NCBI GenBank assembly: GCA_905221605.1
Contig: CAJNDS010002079.1
Coordinates: forward strand, 1,762,001-1,826,000
Direction: 5' to 3'
Source of the DNA: Symbiodinium natans
Taxonomy: Eukaryota > Sar > Dinophyceae > Suessiales > Symbiodiniaceae
DNA length: 64,000 nucleotides
This document shows, one piece after another, positions 30,943 through 39,719 of the stretch. Both the position numbers and the translations under genes were made by a program. Below the pieces are notes generated by a model. It worked only from the letters and a program-made list of their open reading frames with translations, did no database searches and was not told the DNA's origin. Position 1 is the first letter of the stretch, and the number at the start of each line of letters is the position of its first letter.

Positions 30943-31020
30943 TATGAAGTAGCGGAGGCCAGGTGCCTGTGCCGGGTCGAGGCATACAAAGCCCTGCCCC
31001 CTAAACACACAGAGCCCTGA
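30943..31020 (+). CDS. Exon-like island with stop
   Basis: Frame YEVAEARCLCRVEAYKALPP then KHTEP and TGA, immediately after an array. Confidence 0.42.
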   Translation, partial: YEVAEARCLCRVEAYKALPPKHTEP

Positions 31021-31187
31021 ACCCCGAAACCCTGAACTTTCTGAACATCCCAAACCCTAAACCCTGAGCTCTAGACCCAAAGAGGACCCAAGCCTCTCAA
31101 ACCTAAGAGGAATACCCTAAACCCTAAACCCTAAACCCTAAACCCTAAACCCTAAACCCTAAACAGTTTCCCTGACCTCCTGTCCAG

Positions 31188-31260
31188 GCACTCCGCCGTC
31201 GCGTGGGGCAGCTGGGATCTTTATTGGGGACGAAAGGAGGGAGGGACCCAGAGCAGCCCC
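31188..31260 (+). CDS. Exon-like island, textbook acceptor
   Basis: Preceded by CCCTGACCTCCTGTCCAG. Frame ALRRRVGQLGSLLGTKGGRD then PEQPP, running into foldback element B copy 5. Confidence 0.5.
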
Positions 31261-31440
31261 CTTGGAGGTTCAGGGTTTAGGGTTGAGTGTTTAGGGTTTA
31301 GGGTTTAGGGTTAGAAACCCAATCATAAGCGTAGTTGTAACCCACTTCTAAGCTCCTTGAGTAATGCAAATAGGTTCATAATTGGGTCACAAGTACAGAT
31401 ATAATGGGGTTACTAAGTACCCTGAACTGAACCTCTAAGC
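31261..31440. mobile_element. Foldback element B, copy 5, split by a TTTAGGG array
   Basis: CTTGGAGGTTCA is followed at once by about 45 bp of TTTAGGG-type repeat (31273-31313). The element then resumes AACCCAATCATAAGC and ends CCTGAACTGAACCTCTAAG. Confidence 0.8.
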
Positions 31441-31630
31441 TGCCGGGAAGAAAAAGGGTTTGGGGGGAAATGGTTTAGGGTTTATAGGGTTTAGGGTTGA
31501 GGGCTGCAAGAGTTGGGAGGCAGGGTTTCAGGGTTTACGCTCGAGGGTTGCGGGTTTCAGTCTTTAGAGTTTCAAGTTTTCAGAGTGCAAGCTTTTCAGG
31601 GTTTAGGGTTGAGGGGGTTCACATTCTTAG

Positions 31631-31718
31631 CCATTCTGAGAAAGCCTCAGAAAGCAATCCCCCCAAAACCCCCAAGCCTGAAAGCCCCCCCAAAAGTGTA
31701 AGCACCTCAACCCTCTAA
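31631..31718 (+). CDS. Exon-like island, Pro/Ser/Lys-rich
   Basis: Follows CACATTCTTAG. Frame HSEKASESNPPKTPKPESPP then KSVSTSTL and TAA; a donor AAAAGT|GTAAGC lies inside. Disordered-type composition. Confidence 0.42.
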
Positions 31719-31792
31719 CCCCGGCCACGTAACTTGGGTGATTTGGAACATTTCCTCGTCGCAGACTTGCCCCGTAAACCCGAAACCCTAGC

Positions 31793-31902
31793 CCAGAGGG
31801 TCCATTTGTAGTACCATTATGGAATTAGGTACCCAAAACCTTATTTAGTATGGTTTTTGGGTACCTAAATCCATAATAGTAATACAAATGGACCCTCTGG
31901 GT
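31793..31902. mobile_element. Foldback element D, near-perfect palindrome
   Basis: CCCAGAGGGTCCATTTGTAG and TACAAATGGACCCTCTGGG ends; inner GGTACCCAAAAACC-type arms. The arms pair along almost the whole length, suggesting a young copy. Confidence 0.8.
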
Positions 31903-31916
31903 AACCCTAAACCCTA

Positions 31917-32003
31917 CATTCGCTGTCCTTTGCTGGCTGCGGCGACGAAGTCGTGGCAACCCTCCGATGCCGCAGGCTCCTCCACTGGCGTCCATGCCCC
32001 TGG
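31917..32003 (+). CDS. Coding-like island
   Basis: Two open frames: AVLCWLRRRSRGNPPMPQAP and IRCPLLAAATKSWQPSDAAG. GC-rich; edges unclear. Confidence 0.35.
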
Positions 32004-32008
32004 TTTTT

Positions 32009-32159
32009 TAGTAGGGAATGGGGAATGAGGTACCTCTATATACCACGGTTTAGGGTTTAGGGTTTAGGGTTTAGGGTTTAGGGTTTAGGGTTTAGGGTTT
32101 AGGGTTTAGGGTTTAGGGTTTAGGGTTTAGGGTACCTCATTCCCTTATTCCCTACTAAG
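32009..32159. mobile_element. Inverted repeat G with a TTTAGGG array in its loop
   Basis: Arms TTAGTAGGGAATGGGGAATG plus AGGTACC, and GGTACCTCATTCCCTTATTC plus CCTACTAA. Between them lie about twelve perfect TTTAGGG units (32047-32132). Confidence 0.85.
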
Positions 32160-32179
32160 AACCAGCCAGGCCAGGTCAG

Positions 32180-32265
32180 AGTGTGCCTCATTCTGGGGCA
32201 TCGCAGCCATCGCTGGGAGCTTGTGTGGGTGCGAGCTCACGTTCGGCTGCAGACCCAATGAAAAA
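32180..32265 (+). CDS. Exon-like island
   Basis: Acceptor GGCCAGGTCAG. Frame SVPHSGASQPSLGACVGASS then RSAADPMKK. Ser/Ala-rich. Confidence 0.42.
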
Positions 32266-32390
32266 GCCAATAAAACCAAACCCTCGAATCCCAAACCCTA
32301 AACACTAAACCCTAAACCCTAAACCCTAAACCCTAAACCCGAAACCCTAAACCCTAAACCCTAAACCCTAAACCCGAAACCCTATCCGGG

Positions 32391-32459
32391 GATTCTATCT
32401 ATAGGGCCCTTACGGAAGGGGGTTCCTACGGCCGCCGAGGCTTCCCTAGCGTTCCATAG
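32391..32459 (+). CDS. Exon-like island with stop
   Basis: Frame DSIYRALTEGGSYGRRGFPS then VP and TAG, between two CCCTAAA arrays. Confidence 0.38.
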   Translation, partial: DSIYRALTEGGSYGRRGFPSVP

Positions 32460-32942
32460 GCCCCTAATTTGCATGCTAAACCCTAAACCCTAAACCCTAA
32501 ACCCTAAAACCTAAACCCTGAACCCTAAACCCTAAACCCTAAACCCTAAAACCCTAAACCCTAGCCCTAAACCCTAAACCCTAAACCCTAAACCCTATAG
32601 TTTATCTTTTGTTAACGGGCCTCTGTGTCTTGCCTGAGTGTTGCAAGGCCAGCCTCTTGTCTGTAGAGTTCTCAGGGGAGGGGGGGGGGGCGTTCCTGAC
32701 TGCTGAACCCGCAACAAAGAAGCACCTGCAACAACAAAAAATAACCCTAAACCTTTAACCCCCAAACCCCAAACCCCAAACCCTAAACCCTAAACCCTAA
32801 ATCCCAAACCCCAAACCCTAAACCCTAAACCCGAAGCCCGAGGATGACGCAACAAAAAAACAACCCTAAACCCTAAGCCCTAAGCCCTAAACCCTAAACC
32901 CTAAACCCTAAACCCTAAACCCAAGAGCTCTTTAGACCCCAG

Positions 32943-33015
32943 GCAGCGTCTCCGCAAGAAGCTCGGGAAAGTGCTTCATCAGGAGGAGTTCGAACAGGCC
33001 AGAGCTCTGCTTCGA
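32943..33015 (+). CDS. Exon-like island, charged helix
   Basis: Acceptor CTCTTTAGACCCCAG. Frame QRLRKKLGKVLHQEEFEQAR then ALLR, ending CGA|GTTTAG. Strong heptad-like charge pattern. Family unknown. Confidence 0.52.
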
Positions 33016-33316
33016 GTTTAGCCCTAATCGAGCAGCTTAGGGTTCAGGGTTTAGGGTTTAGGGTTTAGGGTTTTTAGGGGTTTTAGGGCTTTTAGGGTTT
33101 AGGGTTTAGGGTTTAGGGTTTAGGGTTTAGGGTTTAGGGCTTAGGGTTTAGGGTTTAGGGTGTCGGGTTTAGGGTTCAGGGTTCAGGGTTCAGGGTTTAG
33201 GGTTTAGGGTTTAGGGGAAAAATCAAACCCCCTTTTGTCTTCGTGTTCGGGACCCCTTGCACCAAGCGCTGCTGAAGTAAAGTTCAGTCACCGGGCAGGG
33301 ACCTTTTCAGGGAGCC

Positions 33317-33434
33317 TACTTGGAGGTCCCACAATAAGTGTAATCAAATTTCCACGCATCATCCCCTAATAGCACCCTAATGGGTTCTAACAAGCGTCAT
33401 ATGCACAGGTGCAATCGGAGCCATGATCCTCCAG
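33317..33434. mobile_element. Foldback element B, copy 6 (diverged)
   Basis: CTACTTGGAGGTCCCACAAT and AGCCATGATCCTCCAGTGGG ends; arms decayed. Confidence 0.6.
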
Positions 33435-33797
33435 TGGGGATTTCGGTTTTTCGGGTTTTTAAAAGTTTCCCTGCCTTCGAACACCAAACTCCCAACCCCA
33501 AACCTTAAACCCTAATCCCTACACCCTGAACCCCAAAATCCAAAACCCCAAACCCCAAACCCCAAACCCTAAACCCTAATACCTAACAGTAGTATAAAAC
33601 CCGAAATCCTAGTCCCTAAGACGAAACTCGAGGACTCCAAAGCCTTTTCTTGGAGTTTCCCGGGTTTAGGGTTTAGGGCTTTAGGGTTTAGGTTGTAGGG
33701 TGTAGGGTTTAGGGTTTAGGGTTTAGGGTTTAGGGTTTAGGGTTTAGGGTTTAGGGCTAGGGTTTAGGGTGTAGGGTTTAGGCTTTAGGGTTTACAG

Positions 33798-33865
33798 TAC
33801 AAACGACCCGGAGAGGCGCCTCAGGGCTGGGAAGGGCAGGAGCCGTCGAAGAGAACTTCGTGGCA
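33798..33865 (+). CDS. Exon-like island, both edges
   Basis: Acceptor AGGGTTTACAG. Frame YKRPGEAPQGWEGQEPSKRT then SW, ending CA|GTTAGGG. Confidence 0.5.
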
Positions 33866-33965
33866 GTTAGGGTTTAGGGTTTAGGGTTTAGGGTTTAGGG
33901 TTTAGGGTTTAGGGTTGAGGGTTGAGGGTTTAGGGTTTAGGGTATAGGGTTTGTAGGGTTTAGGG

Positions 33966-34319
33966 GACGACTTCAACCTCACGACGGACAAGCTCGCAGC
34001 GCAATACCTGAGGGTGCTGCAGTCGCGCTCGAGGTGAAAGGAAAGACAACTCAGTGTCAATTCCGAGATCACGGACGCCGGCTCATTGCGGTTGAAGGAA
34101 TGCCCGCCGAAGCTGGCTGGAATTGAGCAACTCAAGACATCTCGTGCTCAGTTCGAGGCAGCGGCAAAGTCATTGGGGTTTAGGGCCTGAGAGCTTAGGG
34201 CTTCGGGTCTAGGGTGGGAGGTTGCTGAGCAGTTTTACCTGGTAGAGCCGCATTCTTGCGGGGGAGGTTCTTTGGAGCCGTGCTTAGAGCCGCCCATACG
34301 TCATTTCATACCTTCCTAG
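33966..34319 (+). CDS. Long coding-like frame interrupted by two in-frame TGA
   Basis: One plus frame reads DDFNLTTDKLAAQYLRVLQS, TGA (34035), then LSVNSEITDAGSLRLKECPP and KLAGIEQLKTSRAQFEAAAK, TGA (34188), then GLGWEVAEQFYLVEPHSCGG, ending TAG 34317. Either three exons that share a frame by chance, a decayed gene, or read-through TGA codons. Confidence 0.45.
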
Positions 34320-34415
34320 AATATGACTCACTTGTTCAGGGCCGGCCGGGTCTTGCAATACCCAAAAACCTAATCTCTAAACCTGATGTAACCGTTAACC
34401 CCTAAACCCTTTAAG

Positions 34416-34461
34416 CGCTGATGACGGTTACTTGCGGGAACTGGTGACCCAAGCTTGGCCC
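34416..34461 (+). CDS. Exon-like island
   Basis: Follows ACCCTTTAAG. Frame ADDGYLRELVTQAWPK, open to the next degenerate repeats. Confidence 0.4.
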
Positions 34462-34543
34462 AAAACCGTAAAACCCAACTCCCCTAAACCCTCGCGCAGC
34501 CCCTAAACCCTAAACCCTAAACCCCTCAGGGTTCAGGATTTAG

Positions 34544-34664
34544 GCTTTTCCTTCCAAAGAAGACCGATATCAGACCTCAGGCACTGGCAATCTTCAAGCA
34601 ACGCGAGACTGAGCTGATCTTGACTGAGGAGGCGGCTTTTTTGCAATGTTGGGGCCAGCCCAGG
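34544..34664 (+). CDS. Exon-like island, 40 codons
   Basis: Follows AGGATTTAG. Frame LFLPKKTDIRPQALAIFKQR then ETELILTEEAAFLQCWGQPR, ending AGG|GTTTAGGG. One of the most protein-like islands. An internal acceptor AGACCTCAG is possible. Confidence 0.53.
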
Positions 34665-34759
34665 GTTTAGGGCTTAGGGGTCTAGGGTTTCGGGTTCAGG
34701 GTTCAGGTTCAGGGTGTAGGGGCGTATCGGTTTAGGGGTTCAGGGGTTTAGGGGTCAAG

Positions 34760-34797
34760 GGCCTTGGATGGTTGAGGAAGTCAGACTAGCGCGGAAA
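34760..34797 (+). CDS. Exon-like micro-island
   Basis: Follows GGGGTCAAG. Frame PWMVEEVRLARK, ending AAA|GTAAACC. Confidence 0.42.
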
Positions 34798-35044
34798 GTA
34801 AACCCTGTAAGCTACGAAACAACCGGTTGAGTCTTGAACCTCCAAAAAGCTACAAACCCTAAACCCTGAGCCCTAAACCCTAAACCCAGACCCCTGGGCC
34901 CTGAACCCTAAACCCTAAACCCGAAACCCTAAGCCCTAAATCCTAAACCCTAAACCCTAAACCCTAAACCCTAAACCCTGCGCCCTAAACGCTGAACCCA
35001 GAACCCTGCACCCAGAACCCTACCTTGGCACCCTAAGGGTTTAG

Positions 35045-35099
35045 TCTTCTTGCTGGGAAGGAGGCCTCGTTGAAGGAAGACTCGCGACTGGGCCGCCTA
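35045..35099 (+). CDS. Exon-like island
   Basis: Follows GGGTTTAG. Frame LLAGKEASLKEDSRLGR, up to a CCTAAACC array. Confidence 0.4.
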
Positions 35100-35457
35100 A
35101 ACCCTAAACCCTAAACCCTAATCCTAAACCCTCAACCCTTAACCCTGAACCCTAAACCCCTAAACCAGACCCTAACCCTAAACCCTCAACCCTAAACCCG
35201 GTTGTTCTAAATTCCCCATGGGTTCATTCTAAATTCCCCCAAGCTTGGGTTGGGAGACGATGTGGCAGCCAGCCAAAGTCCAAGCACCCTAAAACCTAGT
35301 TAACCTGTTCATCGATGGTTTCGTACCTCAAACTATAAACCTTACACTTACACTCTTAATCCTTAAACTCCGGAACGCGAATCCCAAGCCCCCTAGTCCC
35401 TAATCTGATCTACCCGAAACGTTTATTGTTTTGGAGTTTTAGGGTTTCGGGTTGAAG

Positions 35458-35486
35458 ATACCTCCCAAAGAACATACGATGACAAG
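35458..35486 (+). CDS. Exon-like micro-island upstream of a 23-nt intron candidate
   Basis: Follows CGGGTTGAAG. Frame IPPKEHTMT plus AG, then GTAGGCGTGCCTTTTTTTGT continuing to GAG, a 23-nt intron-like segment. Confidence 0.38.
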
Positions 35487-35509
35487 GTAGGCGTGCCTTT
35501 TTTTGTGAG

Positions 35510-35564
35510 GATGCCCTCTTTCCTACTGGTGCCTTGTAACCCTTCAAGTATGCTTGAGATTTAG
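35510..35564 (+). CDS. Exon-like island downstream of a 23-nt intron candidate
   Basis: Follows TTTTTTTGTGAG. In frame with the preceding island it reads MPSFLLVPCNPSSMLEI, then TAG. Confidence 0.36.
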
Positions 35565-35693
35565 GGTTGAGGGTCTAAGGTTGATTCAGATAGAGGCTTT
35601 AGGGTACCTTCTTATGGCCGGAGTTATAACAAGGTAGGGCGTTAGAAGAGGTCATTCCCTCAGAACCATAGCTTGGTATTTCCCCTCAATAAT

Positions 35694-35711
35694 AGGGGGG
35701 GGGGGGGGGGG
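35694..35711. repeat. Homopolymer G tract
   Basis: About 17 G. A C tract of about 22 follows at 35765-35786; the segment between is AT-rich and unassigned. Confidence 0.85.
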
Positions 35712-35959
35712 TAACCCTTCTATATTCCCGATATGAATTGCTACTTTTTGCATAGGAATGTGTGCCCCCCCCCCCCCCCCCCCCCCAATTTGCGGAAGCC
35801 CGTATTTGGGGGGCTCGAAGAACCCTACTTGTGTCCCCCAAAACCCTAAACCCTAAACTCTAAACCCGAAACCCTAAACCCTAAACCCTAAACCCCAGAC
35901 CCTTAGATCTAAAATGGAAAGACCCCACAGCAGGGCCTTGAGGGTTGTAGGGGGGCCGA

Positions 35960-36159
35960 GTACTTGGAGGTTCATGGTGCTTAGCAACCCACTTCTATCT
36001 GTACTTGTTACTTAATTCTAACCCTAATAGGGTTCTTAAGGAGCTTATAAGTGGGTTCTAGCTACACTTCTAATTGGGTTTCTAACCCGAGGCCCTAAAT
36101 CCTAAATCCTAAATCCTAAACCCTAAACCCTAGACCCTAGACCCTGAACCTTCAAGTAG
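35960..36159. mobile_element. Foldback element B, copy 7, with array inside the right arm
   Basis: GTACTTGGAGGTTCATGGTG left end; the right arm AATTGGGTTTCTAAC is followed by about 55 bp of CCTAAAT/CCCTAGA units (36092-36141) before ACCCTGAACCTTCAAGTAG. Confidence 0.8.
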
Positions 36160-36165
36160 ACTCAG

Positions 36166-36237
36166 GGAAGAGGGTCGTGACTCTCCAACGAACTCGCCGC
36201 TTTCCTCTGAGCCGCCGGGGGCCCGGAGAGGGGCTTT
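36166..36237 (+). CDS. Exon-like island
   Basis: Acceptor AGTAGACTCAG, directly after element B copy 7. Frame EEGRDSPTNSPLSSEPPGAR, ending near GGGTTTAGG. Confidence 0.42.
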
Positions 36238-36299
36238 GGGTTTAGGGTTTAGGGTTTAGGGTTTAGGGTTTAGGGTTTAGGGTTTGGGGTTTAGGGTTT

Positions 36300-36900
36300 A
36301 GGGCTTAGGGGCGGTTTCGTTAGTTTTTATCAGGGGTTTGTAGGGTTAAATATAGAGGGTCATTGTAGGCATATAGGGTTCCATCAGGGTTGTTTAGGGA
36401 TTTGTAGGGCTTACATAGAGGCATGATAAAAGGGTTTGCAGAAGCCTACGCCCCCAACCCTGAACCCTAGTAAACCCGAAACACACCATGAACCACAAGG
36501 GGGGGGGGGTACCATGGGGGTGGGGGGGGGGGGGGGGGGGGGGGCTGTGAATGCTGGCGCATATGGGGGTTTGCAGGGCTTAGAGGGCGTATGGGTTTAT
36601 AGGGTTTGTTTATAGGGGTATAATTGTCTGGTTCATAGGGTTTGGTGTGTCTGTATCGAAGGCCCTTAATGGACTTCTGAACCCTTGAGAAACCCCTAGG
36701 GTTTAGGGTTTAGGGTTTGGGTTTAGGGTTTAGGGTTTAGGTTTTAGGTAACCCAAACCCAGACAGGCCCGATAAGCCCAAAAATCTGAACTGCCCCTCA
36801 ACTCTCAACCCCACAAAGCCCTACAAAGCCCTGTAGAAGCCCCAAACCTCAACCAAGGACTAGGTCCAGTTTGAAACTTTAGACCCGAAATCCTAAACCC
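36300..36900. other. Repeat-rich spacer, no supported gene
   Basis: Degenerate AGGGTTT/ATAGGGTTT units, a G23 tract at 36522-36544 and CCCTACAAAG-type units. Nothing coding that I can support. Confidence 0.6.
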
Positions 36901-36926
36901 TAAACCCTAAACTGGGAAGCTCCGAG

Positions 36927-37035
36927 GTCCTTCTCAAGGCAGACAACTCTCGAGCCCGTGATCGTGAACGCAGGCGCCTCATGCTCGAGCGGAATGCCCT
37001 GCTCCCTGGCCTCATTTCCGTTTTGTTACCACACA
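36927..37035 (+). CDS. Exon-like island, 36 codons
   Basis: Follows AAGCTCCGAG. Frame VLLKADNSRARDRERRRLML then ERNALLPGLISVLLPH, ending CACA|GTGTTTAGG. Basic helix then hydrophobic stretch. Family unknown. Confidence 0.53.
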
Positions 37036-37115
37036 GTGTTTAGGGTTGAGGGTTCAGGGTTCAGGGTTTAGGGTTTAGGGTTTAAAGTCTAGGGTTTAGG
37101 GTTTAGGGTTTAGGA

Positions 37116-37200
37116 CAGCTGCTGCCATCTTGATTATGCTTGTTCTCCCTTGGCTCCATGGTGGTGCGCACCGTTGCCGCAGTCACCATGGGTTCTTACT
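37116..37200 (+). CDS. Coding-like island, hydrophobic
   Basis: Frame TAAAILIMLVLPWLHGGAHR then CRSHHG. Possible donor CCATG|GTGGTGCG inside. It could be a short membrane or signal segment; weak. Confidence 0.35.
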
Positions 37201-37221
37201 TCAGAGTAGAGGAGTGTTACC

Positions 37222-37574
37222 GAAAGGGTTCCTATATAGTAGCTTTAGGGCCCAACTATATACCTTGTGGGGACATGAACCCTTAGGGTTCGATTGATCT
37301 GCACAAGGACATCCGGAGCTTTGGTTGCTCGAAAATTCGGCTTTTGCAGTGCCAAGGTAGTACGTCGAGGACGTCCGAATCTCTGGTGCTCGAAAATCGA
37401 CTTTTGTACAAACGCAGCACATCCGGAGGTCCAGTGGCTCGAAGGTCGGGCGTTTGTAGTACAAACCCTAAGGGTGCATGTCCCCACAAGGTATATACTT
37501 GGGCCCGAAAGCTACTACATAGGAACCCCTTTAAGGCCCGAGTATATACCATAGAGGTACATGGACCCTTTGGG
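37222..37574. mobile_element. Composite of foldback element C flanking a short tandem repeat
   Basis: C arms at 37222-37288 and a complete C copy at 37466-37574 bracket three diverged units of about 45-60 bp (GACATCCGGAGCT...CTCGAAAATCGGCTTTTG) at about 37307, 37367 and 37418; a fourth lies at about 37587. Long overlapping frames on both strands, including a 185-codon minus frame, come from this symmetry. Confidence 0.65.
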
Positions 37575-37814
37575 AAAGGTAGTCTTCCGGAGGACGTCTG
37601 GAGCTCCGGTGGCATCAAAGGCGTTCTTTTGTGATCCCATGAAGCTCTTCGTATCCCCATGTGGTCTCTCACTGTTTCGGCTCTACGCTGGCATAATAAT
37701 GTCAAGGTTCCCTTGCAATGCCCCAAAAAGAGCGGTGCGCGTTTCGATTCCCATGTACGGCCTGTAGGGTTTCGGGTTTGGGGTTTAGAGATCCGATTGC
37801 TGGCCTGAATCCTA

Positions 37815-37864
37815 AGTGTTGAGAAGGTCACCTTCAACAAGTGTTGAGAAGGTCACCTTCAACA
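37815..37864. repeat. 25-bp tandem duplication of a palindrome
   Basis: AGTGTTGAGAAGGTCACCTT (plus CAACA) occurs twice head to tail. Each unit is a near-perfect hairpin (GTTGA-AAGGT / ACCTT-CAAC). Confidence 0.9.
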
Positions 37865-37939
37865 TCTGGTGGGTACGACAAAAGCTTTTTGCCAAAATAG
37901 GGATCCCCTGATTCAGGGTACTGAAGTACCCTGTATGAT

Positions 37940-38005
37940 TAGCATTGGGTTGTAAGTACAGTTATAGTTGTTCTACTTCTACGAAGTACCATGAGCCTTC
38001 GAGTA
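37940..38005. mobile_element. Foldback element B, right-half remnant
   Basis: AGCATTGGGTTGTAAGTACA ... GTACCATGAGCCTTCGAGTA matches the right half of element B. Confidence 0.6.
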
Positions 38006-38205
38006 ATATACCCCAGAAAATGATAGAATAGATGACCCCGCAACCCTTATTTTCGGAAAACAAATTAAGCACAAATCCCCTCCAAGCCCTAAAACCGTGT
38101 TTCCCTTTCGAGACCCCAATGAAACCCGTAGCCCAAGTCAGGCACGGATCCTGATCCCATACCACCCTATGACCCCTGAGCCCTTGAATCCTATTCCCAA
38201 CTCCT

Positions 38206-38407
38206 AGGGTTAGGGTTTAGGGTTTAGGGTTTAGGGTTTAGGGTTTAGGGTTTAGGGTTTAGGGTTTAGGGTTTAGGGTTTAGGGTTTAGGGTTTAGGGT
38301 TTAGGGTTTAGGGTTTAGGGTTTAGGGTTTAGGGTTTAGGGTTTAGGGTTTAGGGTTTAGGGTTTAGGGTTTAGGGTTTAGGGTTTAGGGTTTAGGGTTT
38401 AGGGTTT
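38206..38407. repeat. Longest TTTAGGG array
   Basis: About 28 essentially perfect units in one orientation, the longest uninterrupted array in the window. Its homogeneity suggests recent origin or expansion. Confidence 0.97.
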
Positions 38408-38472
38408 GCTTGCGCGAAGACCTGAGCCTGCAAGCACATGAATCACGGCCCAGCAGCACCAAGTCCTATTAG
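38407..38472 (+). CDS. Exon-like island with stop
   Basis: Frame CLREDLSLQAHESRPSSTKS then Y and TAG, directly at the end of the longest array. Confidence 0.42.
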   Translation, partial: CLREDLSLQAHESRPSSTKSY

Positions 38473-38759
38473 CCTAAACCCTCAACCCCCAAAGCCTGAA
38501 CCCGAAACCCCTCCCATCCTTATAAACCCCAACCCAAAGAACCCTAACATATAGTTTAGGGTTTAGTGCAAGGTTTCCCTGCACCTAGAAGCCAGAGTCC
38601 TATCCCAAGTCTAAAAACGCCCCCCCCCCCCTCCTAACCCTAAACCTTAAAACCTAAACCCGAACGTGTATATATATATATATGCATATGTATATGACAA
38701 ACCTCATGCTTAGAATTACTGTATCTGGATGTTCGAGTTGGGTTCATGGGCTTGGGCAG

Positions 38760-38808
38760 GAAGATCTGTGGTTTTGGGCTATAGTTGGAGGCGCTGGCTA
38801 TTGCTGGG
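38760..38808 (+). CDS. Exon-like island, Trp-rich
   Basis: Acceptor GGCTTGGGCAG. Frame EDLWFWAIVGGAGYCW, ending TGGGG|GTTTCGG. Confidence 0.45.
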
Positions 38809-38944
38809 GTTTCGGGTTCAGGGTTTGTGGGGTTTAGGGACAGGGTTTAGGGTTGAGGGTTTACGGTTTAGGGTTGGGGGTTTAGGGCTGAGGGTTTAGG
38901 GTGTAGGGTTGGGGGTTTAGTGAAACGCTCAACCCTGCTTGCAG

Positions 38945-39045
38945 CACGCAAGGTACGGCTGCATTTGCAGTCCCAGTTCCGGTCATCGCAGTGCCATATT
39001 TCGTGCCGGTGCTCGACTCTCTGGCGGCATCTAACTGGGCTCTAG
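38945..39045 (+). CDS. Exon-like island, hydrophobic, 33 codons
   Basis: Acceptor AACCCTGCTTGCAG. Frame TQGTAAFAVPVPVIAVPYFV then PVLDSLAASNWAL, ending CTAG|GGTTTAGG. The hydrophobic stretch could be membrane-associated. An internal CATTTGCAG is an alternative acceptor. Confidence 0.52.
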
Positions 39046-39215
39046 GGTTTAGGGTTTAGGGTTTAGGGTTTGCGGCTTAGGGTTTCGAGTCTAGGTTTTA
39101 GGGTTCGGGGTTTAGGGTTTAGGCTTTATAAAGGGTTCAGGGTTCAGGGTTCAGGGTCTAGTGTTTCTCTAAGTAGTTACCTGTGAATAGGGTCCCTTTC
39201 CTCCCGATTCTGAAG

Positions 39216-39299
39216 GATGGGGACAGGATATATGGGGGTCGCAGTGCAACTACCCGTACAGTTGCGGGTTGTGCGTGAAGGTGGCACAAGGGTAGCCAG
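39216..39299 (+). CDS. Exon-like island, strong acceptor
   Basis: CCCTTTCCTCCCGATTCTGAAG, then MGTGYMGVAVQLPVQLRVVR and EGGTRVA, ending GCCAG|GTGAATTTG. Confidence 0.52.
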
Positions 39300-39506
39300 G
39301 TGAATTTGGGCCCACAGGAAAGAAACCCTGAAACCTCAATCCGCGTGAAAATCCCTAAGGCCTAAAACCTAAACCCGAATTCATTCTTGTGGGCAAAAGC
39401 AGAACGGAAGCAAGTCCGACTGAGCCCCCAACCCCAAACCCGAAACCCCATTCCCAAACCCCAAACCCCTTGAGATCATGAGATGAATTAGGCGGCACCT
39501 CCGCAG

Positions 39507-39562
39507 AGAGTGGCACCGATGCAGCCTTACGAGCGCCACGCAGAAGAGGCACGTGTGGATTC
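39507..39562 (+). CDS. Exon-like island, both edges
   Basis: Acceptor GCGGCACCTCCGCAG. Frame RVAPMQPYERHAEEARVD, ending TC|GTTTCGGG. Confidence 0.48.
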
Positions 39563-39719
39563 GTTTCGGGTTTCGGGTTTAGAGCTAGGGTTTTGGGTTT
39601 AGGGTTTAGGGTTGGAGTTTGGGGTTTAGGGTTGAGGGTTTGGGGCTTGTGGGCTTTCACCGGTTTGGTGCGCAATTAGGCTTCAGGCTCAAAGGTTTAG
39701 GGGTTTAAGGGTTATGAAA

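Noticed and set aside
37283..37840. 185-codon minus-strand open frame, the longest in the window
   Set aside because: It runs through element C arms, a diverged tandem repeat and the duplicated palindrome. Symmetrical repeats keep several frames open on both strands, and no splice-like edges or protein pattern stand out.
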